Made by a program: the position numbers and the translations under genes
Shown here: positions 61,801 to 64,000 of the stretch, in pieces
How the letters are laid out: each line of letters opens with the position of its first letter
Numbering within the stretch: position 1 is the stretch's first letter
The notes under the pieces: model-generated
Told to the model about the DNA's origin: nothing
What the model saw: the letters and a program-made list of their open reading frames with translations, nothing else
The model's database searches: none
DNA from: Henningerozyma blattae CBS 6284
Taxonomy: Eukaryota; Ascomycota; Saccharomycetes; Saccharomycetales; Saccharomycetaceae
DNA length: 64,000 nucleotides
Assembly (NCBI RefSeq): GCF_000315915.1
Contig: NC_020192.1
Location: forward strand, 434,001-498,000
Direction of reading: 5' to 3'

Positions 61801-63335
61801 TGTGGGGGATTGGTATCTTATATTGTCCAGTATGTTCGAATTTAACTAATTCCTTTTTACCCGTTCTATGTGAAAATAATTTAAATTTTAAACATTCACA
61901 ACTTATAACTACTCCCCAGTATAGTAATCAATTCACTGAATTTTCATTCCCATTTAAATTAACACTCATTTTGATAAGTATATCTCATAAGAAAAAATTA
62001 AGTTCAATAATTTCCATTTTCAATGAATTAAACAAAATTTTCATTAATACAATTGTAAATTTACAGATTTATTTAACCGCCAAAAATTGTACACTCACCA
62101 CTATTCCAAATCAAAAATTGATCACTATAAAATTATTGGCTAATTTGAAAACATTCATTTATAGATACTATTATTTTAATCCTGAAATTATACAATCATT
62201 ATTCAATAATTTTTTAAATTGGAATTCATTTTTACAAATAATTAAAAATGATTCTACCTTTAATTTTATTGATATTGATCGTCATTTATTATTTTTATCA
62301 TCCATCAATTATGAATTGAAATTTTCAAAAATAGAACTTCATAATTTAACTATAACAGATTTATTATTTAAAAAATTACATCATGATTTTTTCAATCTAT
62401 CAAAAGAGTTTATACAAAATGGCGCTACAATTAATTTACCTATGAGGAACATTCCAAATGAGAACAATGAAATCTCGTTGATGTTTAGAATCTTTAATAG
62501 ATATTTATCATTCTTTAATTATGAACCATCTACCATGGCAATCGATGATTTGAAATTAAAAATTTACTCCATTATTCAAAATAGTTTAAAGATTTTTTTC
62601 AAAAAATTGATTTTATTAATTTATTCAATGTATCAATTAAACGAATTGTCCCTAACAGAGTTGGATGACATAAATTTTTATTTGAAATTCTTCCACGCTT
62701 CTCACCCTATTTCATTATCCCAAATTTTAGATCGATTTTTAAAATTAGAATTACCAATCATTGAATCGACTTTAAAATCATTATCCTCTTCTTCAATGTT
62801 AACTCGTAATATCATTCATTATAATTTATCACATTCATACATTGAAACGTTCCAAAATTTCAATTTAATCCATTTACCTCATAATTATTCCGATTTAATT
62901 TTGCAAACAAATTTAAATTTACAGAAATTTTTTACTAATTTCAATTCAGAAATATTAAAATTTGATATTGCCATCTGTTTATTTTGTAATAAAATTTTGT
63001 TATTTAAAAATTTATTACCTTGGCATGATTTTAAATTGGGTGAATGTACAAATCATTCAAGAAATAATTGTAAAGTTATAAACACTTTTGGGATGTTTAT
63101 CTTACCATTTGCCAATGTCATTTATATTTCTTATGGTACTAGAGGTTCATTTATTGAGTCTCCTTATAAAAATAAATTCAATACAACTGATACTAATGAA
63201 AGTCTACCTTTAATCTTAAATGAAGCTGCTTGGAACTATTTGAAAAATGATATTTTATTAAATAATATGATCCCGCATCTAATTTTTAGGAAGACTGATG
63301 GCAATTTAGATATTGGAGGTTGGGAAATTTTTTAA
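58830..63335 (+). CDS. UBR2: UBR-family RING E3 ubiquitin ligase, Ubr2-like
   Basis: Large E3 of the UBR1/UBR2 type; Ubr2 with Mub1 and Rad6 turns over the proteasome-gene activator Rpn4. A RING-H2-like domain spans about residues 921-1003 (CCFCKDDLISNSIYF ... SCGHGAHIKC ... YCPVCSNLTNSFLPVL). The C-terminal UBR cap has CLFCNKIL near 1384, then MFILPFANVIYISYGTRGSF and ESPYKNKFN. I place the start at 58830 (MASTPSSPRSP, 1501 residues); 58770 is an alternative ATG and anything earlier is a GTG. S. cerevisiae Ubr2 has 1872 residues. The N-terminal UBR zinc box is not visible; the family-like sequence begins at RYNLCRSLRETLHHA near residue 50. Base composition shifts from GC-rich in the first third to AT-rich later. 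Confidence 0.75.
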   Translation: MASTPSSPRSPNECSCACFCPAPVSAPVSAPTLRDFLSVFPTKTPLPTGAEPRYNLCRSLRETLHHASNGDVTATLAVLLDHVADCSIAIEHNTKCKEASFLFLQDSQRVNSNQALSFDSRYYEYHLVLFQSQDDNVSIQDYLRVVDNMAELDGKVKRKLVDSIWQIFYSPLAILVSCRDWKYLDKLKRLFINRNIPNVEILNTIDYFNQWVVYDVLRCLQDYSEEQVNALSLQKVLANAYESNLQLSSVELSVENNLNNAKAFAYPFLYRLNLLGKDPSPFPFGPWLFPDYQSCDCSTNNRKRACKRACDNSVGSIIGHYNSRLSTINSNNNNNNISLFHGSRLQYLLNFIPHNNLFVQFINNVFAIQSIPRSLLFVQFIDTYLILPPATALLIFDQFLKDPLATRLVVANNFIQRSLHYFLANSDRTTPPLPPILNHVWKLLSSTQEISPSLSPSLLHHLPLFFSNVLPIRKKLHSHILFEDHSFIKIYQYIPSLVLILQSFISTLSPSQLQLQLQLSIKRELSQLQAFRNYLTPIKSIARYLQFDFSRCSVTLLHPFNIITSLILQKLAADVTDLTPPDLLLISEPCLISIVLILQIQSNQWIRNGDSLKLQSLMYSQDIHMKKFLIFNDYYILRQTITYSNLDQFWQNYLSKLKNDPTHSLLILLQLFTSPIPHNDELLIQHEIINCLNWKKLSYSNLLLCLPKNISSLPKFTTILSQTTITKNSLYQLKKKYLTYINPYYIGLTFSQSTDLLSIIQDPLQLAIFNCKQDNPKVFRLSSSPAFHRYLLDRIELAIRDDSLRINCVNLIYICLLNNFKNFQSFFTPITISHLKSLLKFDSIQLLLQNILRMTSNQNLIIAPFHSLSFSSPSPSPSLPTRNPKKIISHHKKLLSKFSKQQNLFLKYNPSLSIDSSPVKDECCFCKDDLISNSIYFTFTENSIISHTSTHSKEGIITNSCGHGAHIKCLSNHMQAILPFAFQSTKNIPLMWGIGILYCPVCSNLTNSFLPVLCENNLNFKHSQLITTPQYSNQFTEFSFPFKLTLILISISHKKKLSSIISIFNELNKIFINTIVNLQIYLTAKNCTLTTIPNQKLITIKLLANLKTFIYRYYYFNPEIIQSLFNNFLNWNSFLQIIKNDSTFNFIDIDRHLLFLSSINYELKFSKIELHNLTITDLLFKKLHHDFFNLSKEFIQNGATINLPMRNIPNENNEISLMFRIFNRYLSFFNYEPSTMAIDDLKLKIYSIIQNSLKIFFKKLILLIYSMYQLNELSLTELDDINFYLKFFHASHPISLSQILDRFLKLELPIIESTLKSLSSSSMLTRNIIHYNLSHSYIETFQNFNLIHLPHNYSDLILQTNLNLQKFFTNFNSEILKFDIAICLFCNKILLFKNLLPWHDFKLGECTNHSRNNCKVINTFGMFILPFANVIYISYGTRGSFIESPYKNKFNTTDTNESLPLILNEAAWNYLKNDILLNNMIPHLIFRKTDGNLDIGGWEIF
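59711..59762. repeat. hairpin plus 32-bp perfect palindrome inside UBR2
   Basis: TTGCGATTGTT (59711-59721) and AACAATCGCAA (59727-59737) form an 11-bp stem with a 5-base loop. Overlapping its right arm, 59731-59762 is a perfect 32-bp palindrome built from GCAAGCGCGCTTGC twice. In the UBR2 frame it encodes a basic, Cys-containing stretch (NNRKRACKRACDNS). Confidence 0.95.
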
Positions 63336-63437
63336 ATCTTTTACAAAATGCTTCTATAAAATTCTATATATATTTTTTATTTTTATATAAAATTTTCATT
63401 ATTTTTTTTTTTTTTATCTTTATGTTTTTGTATTTTT

Positions 63438-64000
63438 TTACAAAGTAGATTCTTTCAATTTATCATTAACTTCACTAACAGAGTCTTTACTAGTATTTTC
63501 CACTTCCTTGTTATTCGAACCTGGATATTTGGTACCTTTATTTTTTGGTTTCTTTACTTTCTTTGCTTTAACTTCAGCAGCAGGGTACCCCTTTAATTGA
63601 GCTTCTCTGTATTCTTCGTTAGTTTTATATTCTTCTCTTAATGGTTTCAATAATTCATTAATAGCATCAGAAACACCAATTTTCAAATCAGGTGGTGATA
63701 ATTTTTCATCTTTAAAATCTTGTTTTAATTCTTCAAATGATTTATAAGTAATTGGACCACCAAATTTTTCTGGTCTATCAATATGGAAGTTAAATTTCTC
63801 TAAACTTGGATCATTGGTAGCTTTCAATTCTTGGATTGGGCCAACAACATATTCAACAAATGATAATAACCCATTGTCTTCCACATTACCTGGTGAACAA
63901 AATGCACTATTAATCTTCTTCTTAACTTGTTTTGGTTCTTCTAATAAATCTATCTTAGAATTTGGATCAGAGGCTGACATTTTACCACCTTGTCCTAACC
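63438..64000 (-). CDS. TYS1: tyrosyl-tRNA synthetase Tys1, C-terminal part (5' end off window)
   Basis: Cytosolic class I tyrosyl-tRNA synthetase, which charges tRNA-Tyr. The frame is open to the window edge: before the Met at 63980 it reads LGQGGK, giving LGQGGKMSASDPNSKIDLLE. KMSAS here is the KMSKS-type ATP-binding loop of the catalytic domain. The downstream alpha-helical anticodon-binding part has AFCSPGNVEDNGLLSFVEYV and FHIDRPEKFGGPITYKSFEEL. A Lys-rich tail (VKAKKVKKPKNKG) follows. About 186 codons are in the window, of roughly 394 in S. cerevisiae Tys1 (YGR185C). In S. cerevisiae it lies close to HGH1 (YGR187C); here about 14 kb separates them. Confidence 0.95.
   Translation of the reverse strand, partial: LGQGGKMSASDPNSKIDLLEEPKQVKKKINSAFCSPGNVEDNGLLSFVEYVVGPIQELKATNDPSLEKFNFHIDRPEKFGGPITYKSFEELKQDFKDEKLSPPDLKIGVSDAINELLKPLREEYKTNEEYREAQLKGYPAAEVKAKKVKKPKNKGTKYPGSNNKEVENTSKDSVSEVNDKLKESTL

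Noticed and set aside
1..64000. tRNA genes
   Set aside because: I scanned by eye for B-box-like GGTTCGANTCC on both strands. The nearest candidate, near 34790, cannot form a T-arm. A covariance-model search would be decisive.
1..64000. CRISPR arrays, prophage, insertion sequences, riboswitches
   Set aside because: This is yeast nuclear DNA; no spaced direct repeats, phage genes or bacterial elements were seen.

Overview
This is nuclear DNA of a budding yeast of the family Saccharomycetaceae. The genes are almost all intronless and closely packed. Intergenic DNA is AT-rich, with long A/T runs and TA repeats. The one clear intron, in MCM21, has the yeast splice signals GTATGT, TACTAAC and TAG. 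Nearly every gene matches a Saccharomyces cerevisiae gene. The order mixes blocks equivalent to S. cerevisiae YDR318-YDR331, YHR072-YHR076, YLL010-YLL014, YLR024 and YGR185-YGR187. Interleaving of sister regions (YDR32x with YHR07x) is typical of a species that descends from the yeast whole-genome duplication and then lost genes differentially. Together with AT-richness, Asn-rich proteins and a PTC7 gene with a built-in membrane segment, this suggests a Tetrapisispora/Vanderwaltozyma-type yeast, possibly T. blattae. The species is an inference.

Layout. 1-34.2 kb is a dense block: GPI8 (3' end off the window), UBX5, PEX3, SKP1, YSP2/LAM2, YCG1, a GPHR-family membrane protein that S. cerevisiae lacks, PEP7/VAC1, PTC7, an unrecognised gene, an M1 aminopeptidase, QNS1, the 58-codon NOP10, SWA2 and the spliced MCM21. 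34.2-38.0 kb has no gene but holds a GC-elevated patch with broken coding-like frames. 38.0-49.5 kb carries PSR1, SOF1, YEH1, PUF3, EMC6 and HGH1. 49.5-57.0 kb is gene-poor and holds an unusually large metallothionein and one unrecognised coiled-coil protein. 57.0-64.0 kb carries an aquaporin, a UBR2-like E3 ligase and the 3' end of TYS1.

The genes are mostly independent housekeeping genes; there is no operon logic. Themes are membrane and lipid biology (GPI8, PEX3, LAM2, YEH1, EMC6, PEP7, SWA2), ubiquitin/proteasome (UBX5, SKP1, UBR2), chromosome segregation (YCG1, MCM21) and ribosome biogenesis (NOP10, SOF1, both with PAC-type promoter motifs).

The observations most worth following are these: the missing AUG of PUF3 in a GC-rich divergent promoter; the large metallothionein with a palindromic promoter cluster; the dedicated membrane form of PTC7; the GPHR gene; a 32-bp perfect palindrome inside UBR2 together with loss of its UBR box; the 13-bp minisatellite touching the EMC6 start codon; and the coding relic near 37 kb.
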